56,157 nucleotides of DNA from Paraburkholderia mimosarum LMG 23256 = NBRC 106338. Its GTDB lineage: Bacteria > Pseudomonadota > Gammaproteobacteria > Burkholderiales > Burkholderiaceae. Every line of letters begins with the position of its first letter. Position 1 is the first letter of the stretch. The position numbers were made by a program, and so were the translations under genes. Positions 17,601-28,450 of this stretch are shown here, in pieces. The stretch spans positions 1 to 56,157 of the forward strand of contig NZ_BBJJ01000011.1 of the NCBI RefSeq assembly GCF_000739815.1. The letters are read 5' to 3'. The notes under the pieces were generated by a model, which was given only the letters and a program-made list of their open reading frames with translations, was not told the origin of the DNA and ran no database searches.

Positions 17601-18953
17601 ATGGGACGTCGTTATTTCGGAACTGATGGGGTACGCGGCAAGGTCGGCGAGGCGCCGATCACGCCTGACTTCGTGCTGCGCCTTGGCTACGCCGCGGGCA
17701 AGGTGCTCGCGGGTTCGGCGGCGGCTTCGGGGCCGCGTCCGTCCGTGCTGATCGGCAAGGACACGCGCATTTCGGGCTATATGCTCGAGGCGTCGCTGGA
17801 AGCGGGGCTTTCGGCCGCTGGCGTCGACGTGATGCTGGCCGGCCCGATGACGACGCCCGGCATTGCCTATCTCACACGTGCGCTGCGGCTTGCCGCGGGC
17901 GTCGTGATCAGCGCATCGCACAATCCCTATTACGACAACGGCATCAAGTTCTTCTCCGCGGACGGCAACAAGCTGCCCGACGAGGTCGAGACGCAGATCG
18001 AGGAGCAACTCGAGCAGCCGCTGGACTGCGCGCCTTCCGAGCAGCTTGGCCGCGCGCGACGGCTCGACGACGCGGGCGGGCGCTACATCGAGTTCTGCAA
18101 GAGCACGTTCCCGCAGGCGTTCAATCTGCGCGGTCTGAAGCTCGTGATCGACTGTGCCAACGGCGCGGCGTATGACATTGCGCCGCACGTGTTCCACGAA
18201 CTGGGCGCGGATGTCATTCCGATCGGGGTGTCGCCGAACGGCTTCAACATCAACGACGGCGTGGGTGCGACCTCGCCCGACGCGCTCGTGCGCGCGGTGC
18301 GCGCGAATCACGCCAACCTCGGCATCGCGCTCGATGGCGACGCCGACCGTCTTCAAGTCGTGGATGCACAAGGGCGCCTCTACAACGGCGACGAACTGCT
18401 CTACGTGCTCGTGAAGGACCGCATCGCGACCGACGGCAAGGTGGAAGGCGCGGTGGGCACGCTCATGACCAATCTCTCGGTCGAGCAGGCGCTCGCGCGC
18501 CTCGGCGTGCAGTTCGTGCGGGCGAATGTGGGTGACCGCTACGTGCTGGAGCAACTGCGCGAGCACGGCTGGCAACTGGGCGCGGAAGGCTCGGGCCATA
18601 TTCTCTCGCTCGATCGCCACACGACCGGCGACGGCATCGTCTCTGCGCTGCTCGTGCTCGCCGCGATGAAGCGCAGCGGCCAGACTTTGGCGCAACTGCT
18701 CGACGGCGTGACGCTGTTCCCCCAGAAGCTCATCAACGTGCGCATTGCGCAGGGCGCCGACTGGAAAGGCAACGCCGCGATCCAGCAGTCGATCGCCTCC
18801 GCCGAGGCGGAACTGAAGGGCAAGGGCCGCGTACTGATCCGCGCCTCGGGCACGGAGCCGGTGCTGCGCGTGATGGTAGAGGCCCGCGAGGAGCGCGACG
18901 TGGTGCACTACGCCGAGGCGATCGCAGGCGTGGTCAAGCGTGCTATCGCGTGA
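17601..18953 (+). CDS. glmM: Phosphoglucosamine mutase
   Basis: A 450-residue enzyme converting glucosamine-6-phosphate to glucosamine-1-phosphate for UDP-GlcNAc synthesis. It begins [14 protein letters not shown], has the phosphoserine loop [15 protein letters not shown] (about residues 104-118), the metal-binding DGDADR (about 246-251), and the phosphate-binding [15 protein letters not shown] at the C-terminus. ATG 17601 is chosen (family start [15 protein letters not shown] lies upstream); the earlier in-frame start would read through the tandem repeats. Confidence 0.97.
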   Translation: MGRRYFGTDGVRGKVGEAPITPDFVLRLGYAAGKVLAGSAAASGPRPSVLIGKDTRISGYMLEASLEAGLSAAGVDVMLAGPMTTPGIAYLTRALRLAAGVVISASHNPYYDNGIKFFSADGNKLPDEVETQIEEQLEQPLDCAPSEQLGRARRLDDAGGRYIEFCKSTFPQAFNLRGLKLVIDCANGAAYDIAPHVFHELGADVIPIGVSPNGFNINDGVGATSPDALVRAVRANHANLGIALDGDADRLQVVDAQGRLYNGDELLYVLVKDRIATDGKVEGAVGTLMTNLSVEQALARLGVQFVRANVGDRYVLEQLREHGWQLGAEGSGHILSLDRHTTGDGIVSALLVLAAMKRSGQTLAQLLDGVTLFPQKLINVRIAQGADWKGNAAIQQSIASAEAELKGKGRVLIRASGTEPVLRVMVEAREERDVVHYAEAIAGVVKRAIA

Positions 18954-18988
18954 TCGTCAGCCAGGCTGGCCGATCGCATACCGATCCC

Positions 18989-19025
18989 ACGCGCGCGATG
19001 CTGGAACGGCATGCGCGCGTTTTTT
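18989..19025 (+). terminator. Rho-independent terminator after glmM
   Basis: ACGCGCGCGATGC and GCATGCGCGCGT form a 12-pair stem with one bulged G and a seven-base loop, followed by six T. It lies 36 bases after the glmM stop. The 230 bases beyond it, up to the Pho box, are unusually AT-rich for the window and hold only a 7-bp hairpin (19099-19116, TTCGAGG/CCTCGAA). Confidence 0.85.
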
Positions 19026-19256
19026 CCGTGTTTTTTTTCGATGACACGCAGATTCGGGCAAACGTTTAAAACATAAAAAACATCGTTCGCTAACATTATT
19101 CGAGGGATTCCTCGAAAACTTCCGACGATTTCCCGACTGACACGAAAGCCCCGCCGGGCGGCCTTCACTGCTGTCACTCTCCTTGCAGGCCTCGCCGCAA
19201 TTGCCGGTAAGCGCGCATTCTTCGCGCCATCCCCCGCCTTTCAGTCGGTAATCGAA

Positions 19257-19295
19257 CTGTCACGTTTGCTTCATGAACCGTCACAGTACTGTCAC
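19257..19295 (+). promoter_or_regulatory. Tandem Pho boxes upstream of pstS
   Basis: CCGTCAC-AGTA-CTGTCAC (19278-19295) is a near-consensus 7-4-7 PhoB site. Ten bases after it comes TAAGCT (19306-19311), the expected place for the -10 box of a PhoB-dependent promoter. A second, weaker site lies just upstream, with CTGTCAC at 19257-19263 and GCTTCAT 11 bases further on. Confidence 0.85.
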
Positions 19296-19349
19296 AGAGA
19301 CCCCCTAAGCTTCGCGGTGTCGTTATCCCGCTCACACACTGGAGGTCTC

Positions 19350-20381
19350 ATGAAATTGATGCAAACCGCGCTCGCTGGCGTTGCTGGCGCGCTCTTCGCG
19401 ATCGCAGCCCACGCTGCAGACATCACCGGCGCGGGTAGCACCTTCGCAGCACCGATCTATACGAAATGGGCGGATGCCTATCAAAAGTCGGGTGGCGGCA
19501 AGGTGAACTACCAGGGCATCGGCTCGTCGGGCGGCATCAAGCAGATTCAGGCCAAGACCGTCGACTTCGCGGGCTCTGACGCCCCGCTGAAGGACGAAGA
19601 TCTGGCCAAGGCCGGTCTGTTCCAGTTCCCGACGGTGGTGGGCGGCGTCGTGCCGGCGATCAACGTTCCGGGCGTCAAGGCTGGCGAAATCACGCTGTCG
19701 GGCCCGGTGCTCGGCGACATCTACCTCGGCAAGATCAAGAAGTGGAACGATCCGGCCATCGTCGCACTGAACCCGAAGGTCAAGTTGCCTGATCTCGACA
19801 TCGCCGTGGTCCGCCGCGCCGATGGTTCGGGCACCAGCTTCATCTGGACGAACTACCTCTCGAAGGTCAACCCCGAGTGGAAGAGCAAGGTCGGCGAAGG
19901 CACGACCGTGAACTGGCCGACGGGTACGGGCGGCAAGGGCAACGACGGCGTCGCCGCCTTCGTTCAGCGCCTGCCGGGCGCGATCGGCTACGTCGAGTGG
20001 GCGTACGCCAAGCAAAATCACATGGTCTACACTGCCATGAAGAACGAGGCGGGCGCCGTCGTTCAGCCGGACACCGAAACGTTCAAGGCCGCCGCTGCCG
20101 GCGCGGACTGGAAGAAGTCGTTCTACCAGATCCTCACGAACGAGCCAGGCAAGGACGCATGGCCGGTCGTCGGCGCGACCTTCGTGCTGCTGCATACGGC
20201 GCAGGACAAGCCGGAACAGGGCAAGGAAACGCTCAAGTTCTTCGACTGGGCGTTCAAGAACGGCACGCCGGCTGCTGACAGCCTCGACTACATCTCGCTG
20301 CCGCCTTCGGTTGTGAGCGAAATCAAGGCGCAGTGGAAGGAGAAGGTCAAGGACGCGAGCGGCAAGCCGGTCGCTGAGTAA
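19350..20381 (+). CDS. pstS: Periplasmic phosphate-binding protein PstS
   Basis: A 343-residue substrate-binding protein of the high-affinity phosphate ABC importer. A signal peptide ([22 protein letters not shown]) precedes the mature start [20 protein letters not shown]. Phosphate-binding elements include [19 protein letters not shown] and [19 protein letters not shown] 19350 has GGAGGT upstream; earlier in-frame codons overlap the Pho box and are not used. First gene of the pst-pho block and, by the Pho box, phosphate-starvation induced. Confidence 0.97.
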   Translation: MKLMQTALAGVAGALFAIAAHAADITGAGSTFAAPIYTKWADAYQKSGGGKVNYQGIGSSGGIKQIQAKTVDFAGSDAPLKDEDLAKAGLFQFPTVVGGVVPAINVPGVKAGEITLSGPVLGDIYLGKIKKWNDPAIVALNPKVKLPDLDIAVVRRADGSGTSFIWTNYLSKVNPEWKSKVGEGTTVNWPTGTGGKGNDGVAAFVQRLPGAIGYVEWAYAKQNHMVYTAMKNEAGAVVQPDTETFKAAAAGADWKKSFYQILTNEPGKDAWPVVGATFVLLHTAQDKPEQGKETLKFFDWAFKNGTPAADSLDYISLPPSVVSEIKAQWKEKVKDASGKPVAE

Positions 20382-20590
20382 GCAAGGCGTCAGGCAAGCG
20401 TAAAAAGGGCCGCCGCGTGACGCGCGCGGCCTGTTCGCTTGTGGCTTGCCTGAATGCGCTGTCCATGATGTGCCGCCCGCCCTCCGGTCCAGTCGTCAGC
20501 CATAGTGGCCGGAAGTCGGGCGATCCGCAGTCTCACGGCTGCGTCAACGTCGTGAGCCCCGCGCTCGCGGCAAATGGAACCCAGGTCACC

Positions 20591-21577
20591 ATGTCCGACG
20601 TCCCGCTCGTGTCGAACCCATCCGGCAACGCTGCGCAGCAAAGAGCGCCCAGCCCGGCAGGGGACATCATTTTCGGCGGCCTCGCACGCCTCGCCGCCAT
20701 CGTCACGTTGCTGCTGCTCGGCGGCATCATCGTATCGCTGCTCGTCGCCTCGTTGCCGACGATCCAGAAGTTCGGTCTCGCATTCCTCTGGACTGCCGAC
20801 TGGGATCCTCCCAGTGAGCAGTTCGGCGCGCTCGTGCCCATCTACGGCACGATCGCCACCTCGCTCATCGCGCTCATCATCGCCGTGCCTGTGAGCTTCG
20901 GCATTGCGCTCTTTCTCACTGAGCTCTCGCCCGCGTGGCTGCGCCGGCCGCTCGGCATCGCCATCGAGCTGCTCGCCGCCATCCCGTCGATCGTCTACGG
21001 GATGTGGGGTCTGCTCGTGTTTGCGCCGATCTTCGCGCAATGGTTCGAAAAGCCCCTCGGCGCGCTGCTGGGCGGCATGCCGATCGTCGGCGCGCTGTTC
21101 AAGGGCGCGCCCATCGGCATCGGCATTCTCTGCGCCGGCGTGATCCTCGCGATCATGATCATTCCGTACATCGCCTCGGTCATGCGCGACGTGTTCGAAG
21201 TCACGCCCGTGCTGCTCAAGGAGTCGGCCTACGGCATCGGCTGCACGACCTGGGAAGTGATGTGGAAGATCGTGCTGCCCTTCACCAAGACCGGCGTGAT
21301 CGGCGGCGTCATGCTCGGGCTCGGGCGCGCGCTCGGCGAAACGATGGCCGTCACGTTCGTGATCGGCAATACCAATCTGCTCGACAACGTGTCGCTCTTT
21401 TCACCGGGCAACAGCATCACCTCGGCGCTCGCCAACGAGTTCGCGGAAGCGAGCCCGGGCCTGCACACGGCCGCGCTGATGGAACTCGGCCTGATCCTGT
21501 TCGTGATCACGTTCATCGTGCTGTCGATCTCGAAGGTCATGTTGCTGCGCCTTGAAAAAGCGGAGGGTGCGCGATGA
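20591..21577 (+). CDS. pstC: Phosphate ABC transporter permease PstC
   Basis: A 328-residue inner-membrane permease with about six hydrophobic segments (for example [18 protein letters not shown] and [18 protein letters not shown]). The binding-protein-dependent loop, where the ATPase docks, reads [23 protein letters not shown] 20591 (MSDVPLVSN) is chosen; upstream in-frame sequence does not look like protein. It is 209 bases after pstS, a gap containing a GC hairpin near 20407-20430 that may reduce read-through and keep PstS more abundant than the membrane parts. Its stop overlaps the pstA start (ATGA). Confidence 0.96.
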   Translation: MSDVPLVSNPSGNAAQQRAPSPAGDIIFGGLARLAAIVTLLLLGGIIVSLLVASLPTIQKFGLAFLWTADWDPPSEQFGALVPIYGTIATSLIALIIAVPVSFGIALFLTELSPAWLRRPLGIAIELLAAIPSIVYGMWGLLVFAPIFAQWFEKPLGALLGGMPIVGALFKGAPIGIGILCAGVILAIMIIPYIASVMRDVFEVTPVLLKESAYGIGCTTWEVMWKIVLPFTKTGVIGGVMLGLGRALGETMAVTFVIGNTNLLDNVSLFSPGNSITSALANEFAEASPGLHTAALMELGLILFVITFIVLSISKVMLLRLEKAEGAR

Positions 21578-22470
21578 GCGAACCGCTGATGAAGATTCCG
21601 GGTGCGATTTACGGGCCCGAACTGGACCGCATGCGCGGCAAGCTGCAACGCCGTCGCCGCATCACCAACGCGATCGCGCTCACGTGCTCGCTCGCCGCAA
21701 TGGCGTTTGGCCTGCTCTGGCTCGTGTGGATTCTCTACACGACGCTGTCGCTCGGCATCGGCGGTCTTTCGGTGGAGCTGTTCACGCAGTCCACGCCGCC
21801 GCCGAACACCGATGGCGGCGGTCTCGCCAACGCGATCGTCGGCAGCCTGATACTCGTTGCGGCTGCAACCTTCGTCGGCACGCCGATCGGCATTCTCGCA
21901 GGCATCTATCTCGCGGAATACGGCCAGAAAAGCTGGCTCGCGAGCGTCACGCGTTTCATCAACGACATTCTGCTGTCGGCGCCTTCGATCGTCGTCGGTC
22001 TGTTCGTCTACGCGCTCGTCGTCGCGAAGATGGGGCACTTCAGCGGCTGGGCCGGCGCGATCGCCCTGGCGCTCCTGCAGATCCCGATCGTGATCCGCAC
22101 GACCGAAAACATGCTCAAGCTCGTGCCGAACAATCTGCGCGAGGCGGCATTCGCGCTCGGCACGCCGAAGTGGAAGATGGTGATGTCGATCACGCTGAAG
22201 GCTTCGATCGCCGGCATCGTGACGGGCGTGCTGCTGGCGGTCGCCCGGATTGCCGGCGAAACGGCGCCGCTGCTCTTCACGGCGCTGTCGAACCAGTTCT
22301 TCACCACGAACATGAATCAACCGATCGCGAACCTGCCGGTCACGATCTTCAAGTTTGCGATGAGCCCGTTTGCGCAGTGGCAATCGCTTGCGTGGGCCGG
22401 CGTTTTCCTGATCACACTGGGCGTGCTGGGTCTGAATATCCTCGCGCGCACGGTCTTTTCGAACAAGTAA
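21574..22470 (+). CDS. pstA: Phosphate ABC transporter permease PstA
   Basis: A 298-residue partner of PstC forming the transmembrane channel. It has about six membrane segments, starting with [23 protein letters not shown], and the coupling loop [20 protein letters not shown]. Start overlaps the pstC stop by four bases, indicating translational coupling. pstB follows after 18 bases. Confidence 0.96.
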   Translation: MSEPLMKIPGAIYGPELDRMRGKLQRRRRITNAIALTCSLAAMAFGLLWLVWILYTTLSLGIGGLSVELFTQSTPPPNTDGGGLANAIVGSLILVAAATFVGTPIGILAGIYLAEYGQKSWLASVTRFINDILLSAPSIVVGLFVYALVVAKMGHFSGWAGAIALALLQIPIVIRTTENMLKLVPNNLREAAFALGTPKWKMVMSITLKASIAGIVTGVLLAVARIAGETAPLLFTALSNQFFTTNMNQPIANLPVTIFKFAMSPFAQWQSLAWAGVFLITLGVLGLNILARTVFSNK

Positions 22471-22488
22471 TCCAGGGCGGAGTACCCG

Positions 22489-23349
22489 ATGAACATGGCA
22501 GAGACTCACCTCAAGAGCGCCGGGCAAGCTGCGTCGCCGGCAACGGGTTTCCAACCCGCGGAACCCGCCCATCACGCGCCAGCGCAGGCGCTCGGCACGC
22601 CGAAGATCGAAGTGAAGGACCTGAACTTCTTCTACGGCAAATATCACGCCCTGAAGAACATCAACCTGCAGATCCCCGAAGGCAAGGTGACCGCGTTCAT
22701 CGGCCCGTCGGGCTGCGGCAAGTCCACGCTGCTGCGGACTTTCAACAAGATGTACGCGCTCTATCCGGAGCAGCGCGCCGAGGGCGAAATCGTCATGGAC
22801 GGCGAGAACCTGCTCACGTCGAAGCGCGACATCTCGCTGCTGCGCGCACGCATCGGCATGGTGTTCCAGAAGCCGACCCCGTTCCCGATGTCGATTTACG
22901 ACAACATCGCGTTCGGCGTGAAGATGTTCGAATCGCTCTCGCGTCCGGAAATGGATGACCGCGTCGAGTGGGCGCTCACGAAGGCCGCGCTCTGGAACGA
23001 AGTGAAGGACAAGCTGGGTCAGAGCGGCTACGGCCTCTCGGGCGGCCAGCAGCAGCGCCTGTGCATCGCGCGCGGCATTGCCATCCGCCCCGAAGTGCTG
23101 CTGCTCGACGAGCCGTGCTCGGCGCTCGACCCGATTTCGACGGGCCGCATCGAGGAGCTCATCGCCGAGCTGAAGAGCGACTACACGGTGGTGATCGTCA
23201 CCCATAACATGCAGCAGGCCGCGCGTTGTTCGGACTACACTGCGTATATGTATCTCGGCGAGCTGATCGAATTCGGCGACACCGAGAAGATCTTCATCAA
23301 GCCGGTCCGCAAGGAAACGGAAGACTACATCACGGGCCGTTTCGGCTGA
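22489..23349 (+). CDS. pstB: Phosphate ABC transporter ATPase PstB
   Basis: A 286-residue ATPase powering phosphate import. Walker [11 protein letters not shown]-loop [16 protein letters not shown], signature [13 protein letters not shown], Walker [14 protein letters not shown] and H-loop [10 protein letters not shown] are all intact. The first 38 residues are an Ala/Pro-rich extension before the usual start [13 protein letters not shown]. In the family PstB also relays transporter state to PhoU and PhoR. Confidence 0.97.
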   Translation: MNMAETHLKSAGQAASPATGFQPAEPAHHAPAQALGTPKIEVKDLNFFYGKYHALKNINLQIPEGKVTAFIGPSGCGKSTLLRTFNKMYALYPEQRAEGEIVMDGENLLTSKRDISLLRARIGMVFQKPTPFPMSIYDNIAFGVKMFESLSRPEMDDRVEWALTKAALWNEVKDKLGQSGYGLSGGQQQRLCIARGIAIRPEVLLLDEPCSALDPISTGRIEELIAELKSDYTVVIVTHNMQQAARCSDYTAYMYLGELIEFGDTEKIFIKPVRKETEDYITGRFG

Positions 23350-23371
23350 CCGACGACGCAGCGAGGAAACC

Positions 23372-24076
23372 ATGTCCGACAAACACCTGTCCAGCCAGTT
23401 CGATGCCGACCTCAATCTGATTTCGTCGAAGGTCCTCGAAATGGGCGGCCTAGTCGAATCGCAGATCATCACGGCGATGCAGGCCCTGAACGAGTTCGAC
23501 GGCGCCGCCGCCGATCGCGTGATCGCTGCTGAAGACCGCCTCAACACGATGGAAGTCGAGATCGACGAGGAGTGCAGCAACATCATCGCGCGCCGCCAGC
23601 CCGCCGCGCGCGACCTGCGCCTCGTGCTCGCGATCTCCAAGACGATCACGAATCTCGAGCGCGCCGGCGACGAAGCCGAGAAGATCGCCAAGCGCACCAA
23701 GCGCCTGATGGAAGACGGCGCCTCGCGCACCGTCAACATCGCCGAAATCAAGGTCTCGGGCGAGATGGCCGTGTCGATCCTGCGCCGCGCGCTCGACGCG
23801 TTCGCGCGCCTCGACACCGTGGCGGCCGCGCAGATCGTGCGCGACGACAAGGCGATCGACGAGGAATTCCGCGCCTTCGTGCGCAAGCTCGTGAGCTACA
23901 TGATGGAAGATCCGCGCACGATCTCGGTGGGCCTCGACTATCTGTTCATCGCCAAGGCGATCGAGCGGATCGGCGACCACGCGAAGAACATCGCGGAATT
24001 CATCATTTACATCGTGAAGGGCACGGACGTGCGGCACAAGTCGCGCGACGCGCTCGAACGCGAAGCACTCAGCTAA
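23372..24076 (+). CDS. phoU: Phosphate signalling protein PhoU
   Basis: A 234-residue protein of two similar three-helix bundles. Family metal-binding and core motifs are seen in each half: EVEIDEECSNIIARRQPAARDLR with NLERAGDEAEKIAKR, and IDEEFRAFVRKLVSYMMEDPRTI with IERIGDHAKNIAEF. PhoU links the Pst transporter to PhoR and turns signalling off when phosphate is plentiful. Start ATG 23372 follows GAGGAAACC closely. It is 22 bases after pstB, in the same transcript by spacing. Confidence 0.96.
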   Translation: MSDKHLSSQFDADLNLISSKVLEMGGLVESQIITAMQALNEFDGAAADRVIAAEDRLNTMEVEIDEECSNIIARRQPAARDLRLVLAISKTITNLERAGDEAEKIAKRTKRLMEDGASRTVNIAEIKVSGEMAVSILRRALDAFARLDTVAAAQIVRDDKAIDEEFRAFVRKLVSYMMEDPRTISVGLDYLFIAKAIERIGDHAKNIAEFIIYIVKGTDVRHKSRDALEREALS

Positions 24077-24105
24077 CTTTCAGGTAACAAGGTCAAGAGG
24101 TGCCG

Positions 24106-24807
24106 ATGCCTAGCAGCATTCTCGTCATCGAAGATGAGCCCGCCATTTCCGAGCTGATTTCGGTGAACCTGCAGCACGCAGGCCATTGCCCGATCCGCGC
24201 CTACAACGCGGAGCAGGCGCAGAACCTGATCAGCGACGTGCTGCCCGATCTCATCCTGCTCGACTGGATGTTGCCGGGCAAGTCCGGCGTCACCTTCGCG
24301 CGCGACCTGCGCAACAACGAGCGCACGAAGCATATCCCCATCATCATGCTGACCGCGCGCGGCGACGAGCAGGACAAGGTGCTCGGTCTCGAGATCGGCG
24401 CCGACGACTACGTGACGAAGCCGTTCTCGCCGAAGGAGCTGATGGCGCGTATCAAGGCGGTGCTGCGCCGCCGCGCGCCGCAGCTCACCGAAGACGTCGT
24501 GGCGATCAACGGACTGAAGCTCGATCCGGCCACGCACCGCGTGGCGGCGGCGGCCGATGGCTCGGAGATCAAGCTCGATCTCGGTCCCACCGAGTTCCGC
24601 CTGCTGCACTTCTTCATGACGCACCCCGAGCGCGTGCACAGCCGCACGCAGCTGCTCGACCAGGTGTGGGGCGATCACGTGTTCGTCGAAGAGCGCACCG
24701 TTGACGTGCATATCAAGCGTCTGCGTGCCGCGCTAAAGCCGGCGGGGTGCGATGCTATGATCGAAACGGTGCGCGGCAGCGGCTACCGTCTCGCGAAGAG
24801 CGCCTGA
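24106..24807 (+). CDS. phoB: Phosphate regulon response regulator PhoB
   Basis: A 233-residue OmpR-type regulator that binds Pho boxes when phosphorylated. Receiver residues: acidic pair in VIEDEP, phospho-acceptor Asp in LILLDWMLPGKSG (about residue 53), Thr in MLTARGDE, Lys in YVTKPFSPKEL. The winged-helix C-terminus includes HSRTQLLDQVWGDHVFVEERTVDVHIKRLR. ATG 24106 is chosen since AGAGG lies five bases upstream; GTG 24100 would add two residues. phoR follows after a 132-base gap. Confidence 0.97.
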   Translation: MPSSILVIEDEPAISELISVNLQHAGHCPIRAYNAEQAQNLISDVLPDLILLDWMLPGKSGVTFARDLRNNERTKHIPIIMLTARGDEQDKVLGLEIGADDYVTKPFSPKELMARIKAVLRRRAPQLTEDVVAINGLKLDPATHRVAAAADGSEIKLDLGPTEFRLLHFFMTHPERVHSRTQLLDQVWGDHVFVEERTVDVHIKRLRAALKPAGCDAMIETVRGSGYRLAKSA

Positions 24808-24939
24808 GCCCGTTCCACGGCAGCGCCGCAGGGTGAGTCACCGGGCGGCGCGGCTGATTGGAATCCACCGTGACCGCAGCGGTGGTCACAAGATGTCGCG
24901 TGCCCGCATCCGACCGTATCTACCTTCGATCGCAGGATC

Positions 24940-26253
24940 ATGAACATCATCTGGGTGCGCTCCCTCGTATCGATCGCGTTGCTCGCGCTCGTATGCGCGG
25001 GCATTGGCGCGATCTTCGGCGTCAAGATCGCACTGAGCGTGGCCGTGCTGGCGCTGCTCGCTCAAATGCTCTTCGGCACGTTCCACAAGCAGCGCCTCTG
25101 GCGCCTGCTCGACGCGCCGGTCTATGGCGAAGTGCCGAGCGCCCCCGGCATCTGGGGCGAAATCTATTACCGTCTGCACAAGCTCGCGAAGCGCTGGCAC
25201 GCCCAGGTGCGCCAGGTCGAGCAGCAGCATTCGCGCTTCATCCAGGCGATTCAGGCGTCGCCCAACGGCGTCGCCATGCTCGACGATCACGATCAGATCG
25301 AATGGTGCAACGCGATCTCCGAAGTCCACTTCGGTCTCGACGCGAAACGCGATCTGCGCCAGCACATCACGCATCTCGTGCGCCAGCCCGACTTCGTGCG
25401 CTATCTCAATTCGCACGACTACACGGACATGCTCATCATGCGGGGCATGGGCGCGAAGCGTCAGAATGTGATTTCGGTGCAGGTGTTTCCGTACGGCGAG
25501 AACCGTAAGCTCGTGCTCTCGCAGGACATCACCGAACTCGAGCGTACCGACGCCATGCGGCGCGACTTCGTGGCCAACGTCTCCCACGAATTGAAGACGC
25601 CGATCACCGTGCTCTCGGGCTTCCTCGAGACGATGCGCGAACTGCCGCTGGGCGAAGCCGAGCGCACCCGCTATCTGGAGTTGATGGAGCAACAGGCCTC
25701 GCGCATGCGCCACATCGTCACCGATCTGCTGGTGCTGGCCAAACTCGAAGGCGAGGCGCGTCAGCCCGACGACCAGATGGTCGATATGCGCGCGGTACTC
25801 GGACACGTGCGTGAGGACGCGGAGAACCTGTCGGGCGGCCATCACCGCATCACGGCCGATTTCGACGATGGCTTGAGCGTTACGGGCTCCGAAACCGAGA
25901 TCCTGAGCGCGCTCGGCAATCTCGCGACCAATGCGGTGCGCTATACGCCGGAGGGTGGCTCGGTGCACCTGAGCTGGCGCATGGAGCAAGGCAGTGCGGT
26001 GTTCTCGGTCACCGACAGCGGACTGGGCATTCCAGCCGCCGATATTCCGCGCCTGACCGAGCGCTTCTATCGCGTGGATCGCAGCCGCTCGCGCGACACG
26101 GGCGGCACGGGGCTGGGCCTCGCCATCGTGAAGCACGTGCTGCAACGCCATGATGCAGCGCTCGAAGTGAAGAGCGAAGAAGGGCGGGGCAGCACGTTCA
26201 CGGTGCGCTTCCCGACCGCGCGTACGACGAGAAGGCAGCCCGCGCCGGTGTAA
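24940..26253 (+). CDS. phoR: Phosphate regulon sensor histidine kinase PhoR
   Basis: A 437-residue inner-membrane kinase/phosphatase for PhoB. Two hydrophobic segments near the N-terminus (SIALLALVCAGIGAIFG and IALSVAVLALLAQMLFG) give a membrane anchor with almost no periplasmic loop, as in E. coli. A PAS domain follows (AIQASPNGVAMLDDHDQIEWCN), then the HisKA box with the phospho-acceptor His in NVSHELKTPITVLSGFLE, and the ATPase domain with N, G1 and G2 boxes (NLATNAVRYT, VTDSGLGIP, GGTGLGLAIVKHVLQRH). Confidence 0.96.
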   Translation: MNIIWVRSLVSIALLALVCAGIGAIFGVKIALSVAVLALLAQMLFGTFHKQRLWRLLDAPVYGEVPSAPGIWGEIYYRLHKLAKRWHAQVRQVEQQHSRFIQAIQASPNGVAMLDDHDQIEWCNAISEVHFGLDAKRDLRQHITHLVRQPDFVRYLNSHDYTDMLIMRGMGAKRQNVISVQVFPYGENRKLVLSQDITELERTDAMRRDFVANVSHELKTPITVLSGFLETMRELPLGEAERTRYLELMEQQASRMRHIVTDLLVLAKLEGEARQPDDQMVDMRAVLGHVREDAENLSGGHHRITADFDDGLSVTGSETEILSALGNLATNAVRYTPEGGSVHLSWRMEQGSAVFSVTDSGLGIPAADIPRLTERFYRVDRSRSRDTGGTGLGLAIVKHVLQRHDAALEVKSEEGRGSTFTVRFPTARTTRRQPAPV

Positions 26254-26274
26254 GCGCCGCAGCCAGTGCAAACG

Positions 26275-26306
26275 AAAATGCCGCTTCCCGGGAAGCGGCA
26301 TTTTTT
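26275..26306. terminator. Bidirectional terminator between phoR and ppk
   Basis: A perfect 30-base palindrome centred on CCCGGG, with A-runs on the left and six T on the right (AAAATGCCGCTTCCC and its complement). It serves both convergent genes. Confidence 0.9.
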
Positions 26307-26334
26307 CGTCCAGCGCGACCAGCCCGTCAAGCCA

Positions 26335-28398
26335 TCAAGGGCAGAACTTCGCGAGCAGATTCAACTGCGCATTGCGCACGGCCTTGCCAGCACGGCGCCG
26401 GCGATAGTGGCCGTCGCTCTGCATGAGCCAGGCCGACTGGTTGTCGCCGAGAAAGCACGACAGACCTTCGGCGATCACGCGGCGCTTGAGCCTGCGGTCA
26501 CGAATCGGGAACGCCACTTCGACGCGCCGGAACAGGTTGCGATCCATCCAGTCGGCGCTCGACAGATAGACGTCTTCCTTGCCGCCCGCATAGAAGTAGT
26601 AGATGCGATGGTGTTCCAGAAAACGCCCGACGATCGAGCGCACCGTGATGTTCTCCGAGAGCCCGGGCACGCCGGGCTGCAGCGAGCACACGCCGCGGAT
26701 GATGAGGTCGATTTTCACGCCGGCCTGCGATGCTTCGTACAGCTCATCGATTACCGTGGGCTCGAGCAGCGCATTCATCTTGGCGACGATGCGCGCCTTC
26801 TTGCCCTGGCGCGCAGCCTCGGCCTCGGCGCGGATCGCCTCGATCATCTTCGGATGCAGCGTGAACGGCGACTGCCACAGATCGTGCAGTTGCAGCTCGC
26901 CGCCGATGCCCGTGAGCTGCTGGAAGACGTGGTGAACGTCCTCGCACATCTTCGGCTCCGAGGTCATGAGGCCGAAGTCGGTGTAAAGACGCGCCGTGCG
27001 CGGATGGTAGTTGCCCGTGCCGAGGTGGACGTAGCGACGCAGTACCATGCGACCGTTCACGGCCACGCGGCGCACGATCAGCATCATCTTGGCATGGCAC
27101 TTGTGGCCCACCACGCCGTACACCACGTGCGCGCCCACGGCTTCGAGCTGCGCGGCCCAGTTGATGTTGGTTTCTTCGTCGAAGCGCGCGAGCAGCTCCA
27201 CGACCACCGTCACTTCCTTGCCGTTGCGCGCGGCCTGCATGAGCGCGTCCATGAGCGGCGAATCGGTGCCGGTGCGGTAGATCGTCTGCTTGATCGCGAC
27301 CACGTTCGGATCGTTCGCGGCCTGCAGCAATAGTTCGAGCACCGGCTGGAAGCTCTCGTACGGGTGATGCAGCAGCACGTCGCCTTGGTCGATCACATCG
27401 AACATGTTGCTGTTCGCGGCGATGCGCTGCGGAATGGCGGGCACGTGCGGCACGAACTTGAGGTCGGGGCGATCCACCATCTCGGGCAACTGCATGAGAC
27501 GCACGAGATTCACGGGTCCATCGACGAAATAGCAGTCCTTCTCGTTGAGGCCGCTTTCGTCGAGCAGACGCTTCACGAGATGCGCGGGCGTTTCCGCCGA
27601 CACTTCGAGCCGCACCGCATTGCCGAGATGGCGCGCGGGCAGTTCGCCCTGCAGCGCCACGCGCAGATTGGTGATTTCGTCTTCGTCGACAAAGAGTTCG
27701 CTGTTGCGCGTGATGCGGAATTGATTGCAGCTGCGCACGACGAGACTCGGGAACAGCTCGCCCACGAAGCGTTGCAGCAGCGAGCCGAGCAGCACGAAAC
27801 CGTGCTGGAAGCCCGAGAGTTCCTGCGGCATGCGCACGAGGCGCGGCAGCGCGCGCGGCGCCTGCACGATGCCCATTACGGCCTGACGTCCGAAGGCGTC
27901 CTTACCTTCGAGCTCCACCACGAAATTCAGGCTCTTGTTGAGCACGCGCGGGAACGGGTGGGCAGGATCGAGGCCGATCGGCGTGAGCACGGGCAGCAGT
28001 TCGTCGAAGAAGTATTTGCGCGCCCAGGCGGTTTGCGCCTCGTTCCAGGCGTCGGTGCCGTGAAAATAGATGCTTTCCTGCTCTAGCGCGGGCAGCACCG
28101 TGTCGTGCAGCATGCGGTACTGGCGATGCACGAGACGCTGCGCGCGCTCGACCACGAGGTCGTACACGTGCTGCAGCGACATGCCGTCGGGCGAGAGCAC
28201 GCCCGGGTTGTCGCGCATCTGTTCCTGGAGCCCGGCCATGCGGACTTCGAAGAATTCGTCGAGGTTGCTGCTGGTGATGCAGATGAAGCGCAGGCGCTCC
28301 AGCAAAGGAACAGCGGGATCGGACGCCTGTGCCAGCACGCGCTCGTTGAATCCCAGTATGCCCAGCTCGCGGTTAAGCAAAGGGTAGCGGATGGACAT
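26335..28398 (-). CDS. ppk1: Polyphosphate kinase 1
   Basis: A 687-residue PPK1 that reversibly polymerises the terminal phosphate of ATP into polyphosphate. Signatures: N-terminal LLNRELGILGFNERVLAQA and TSSNLDEFFEVRMAGL, catalytic His contexts VVGHKCHAKMMLIVRR and RYVHLGTGNYHPRTARLYTDFG, and C-terminal GVCSLQPGVPGLSENI. ATG 28398 is chosen: it gives the family length (E. coli 688) and the earlier in-frame GTG at 28455 lies inside the predicted Pho box. It is divergent from ppx and convergent with phoR. Confidence 0.97.
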   Translation of the reverse strand: MSIRYPLLNRELGILGFNERVLAQASDPAVPLLERLRFICITSSNLDEFFEVRMAGLQEQMRDNPGVLSPDGMSLQHVYDLVVERAQRLVHRQYRMLHDTVLPALEQESIYFHGTDAWNEAQTAWARKYFFDELLPVLTPIGLDPAHPFPRVLNKSLNFVVELEGKDAFGRQAVMGIVQAPRALPRLVRMPQELSGFQHGFVLLGSLLQRFVGELFPSLVVRSCNQFRITRNSELFVDEDEITNLRVALQGELPARHLGNAVRLEVSAETPAHLVKRLLDESGLNEKDCYFVDGPVNLVRLMQLPEMVDRPDLKFVPHVPAIPQRIAANSNMFDVIDQGDVLLHHPYESFQPVLELLLQAANDPNVVAIKQTIYRTGTDSPLMDALMQAARNGKEVTVVVELLARFDEETNINWAAQLEAVGAHVVYGVVGHKCHAKMMLIVRRVAVNGRMVLRRYVHLGTGNYHPRTARLYTDFGLMTSEPKMCEDVHHVFQQLTGIGGELQLHDLWQSPFTLHPKMIEAIRAEAEAARQGKKARIVAKMNALLEPTVIDELYEASQAGVKIDLIIRGVCSLQPGVPGLSENITVRSIVGRFLEHHRIYYFYAGGKEDVYLSSADWMDRNLFRRVEVAFPIRDRRLKRRVIAEGLSCFLGDNQSAWLMQSDGHYRRRRAGKAVRNAQLNLLAKFCP

Positions 28399-28450
28399 TG
28401 GCAATGAAAAAGGAATATCGGGGAGTGATTCGAACGGACGCTCGGAAATT

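Noticed and set aside
19099..19116. Hairpin TTCGAGG/CCTCGAA upstream of pstS considered as a terminator
   Set aside because: Only seven pairs and no T-run; the glmM terminator lies just upstream.
21229..23886. An 885-codon ORF antisense to pstC-pstA-pstB-phoU
   Set aside because: It spans four certain genes and has arginine- and histidine-rich low-complexity composition; a codon-bias shadow.
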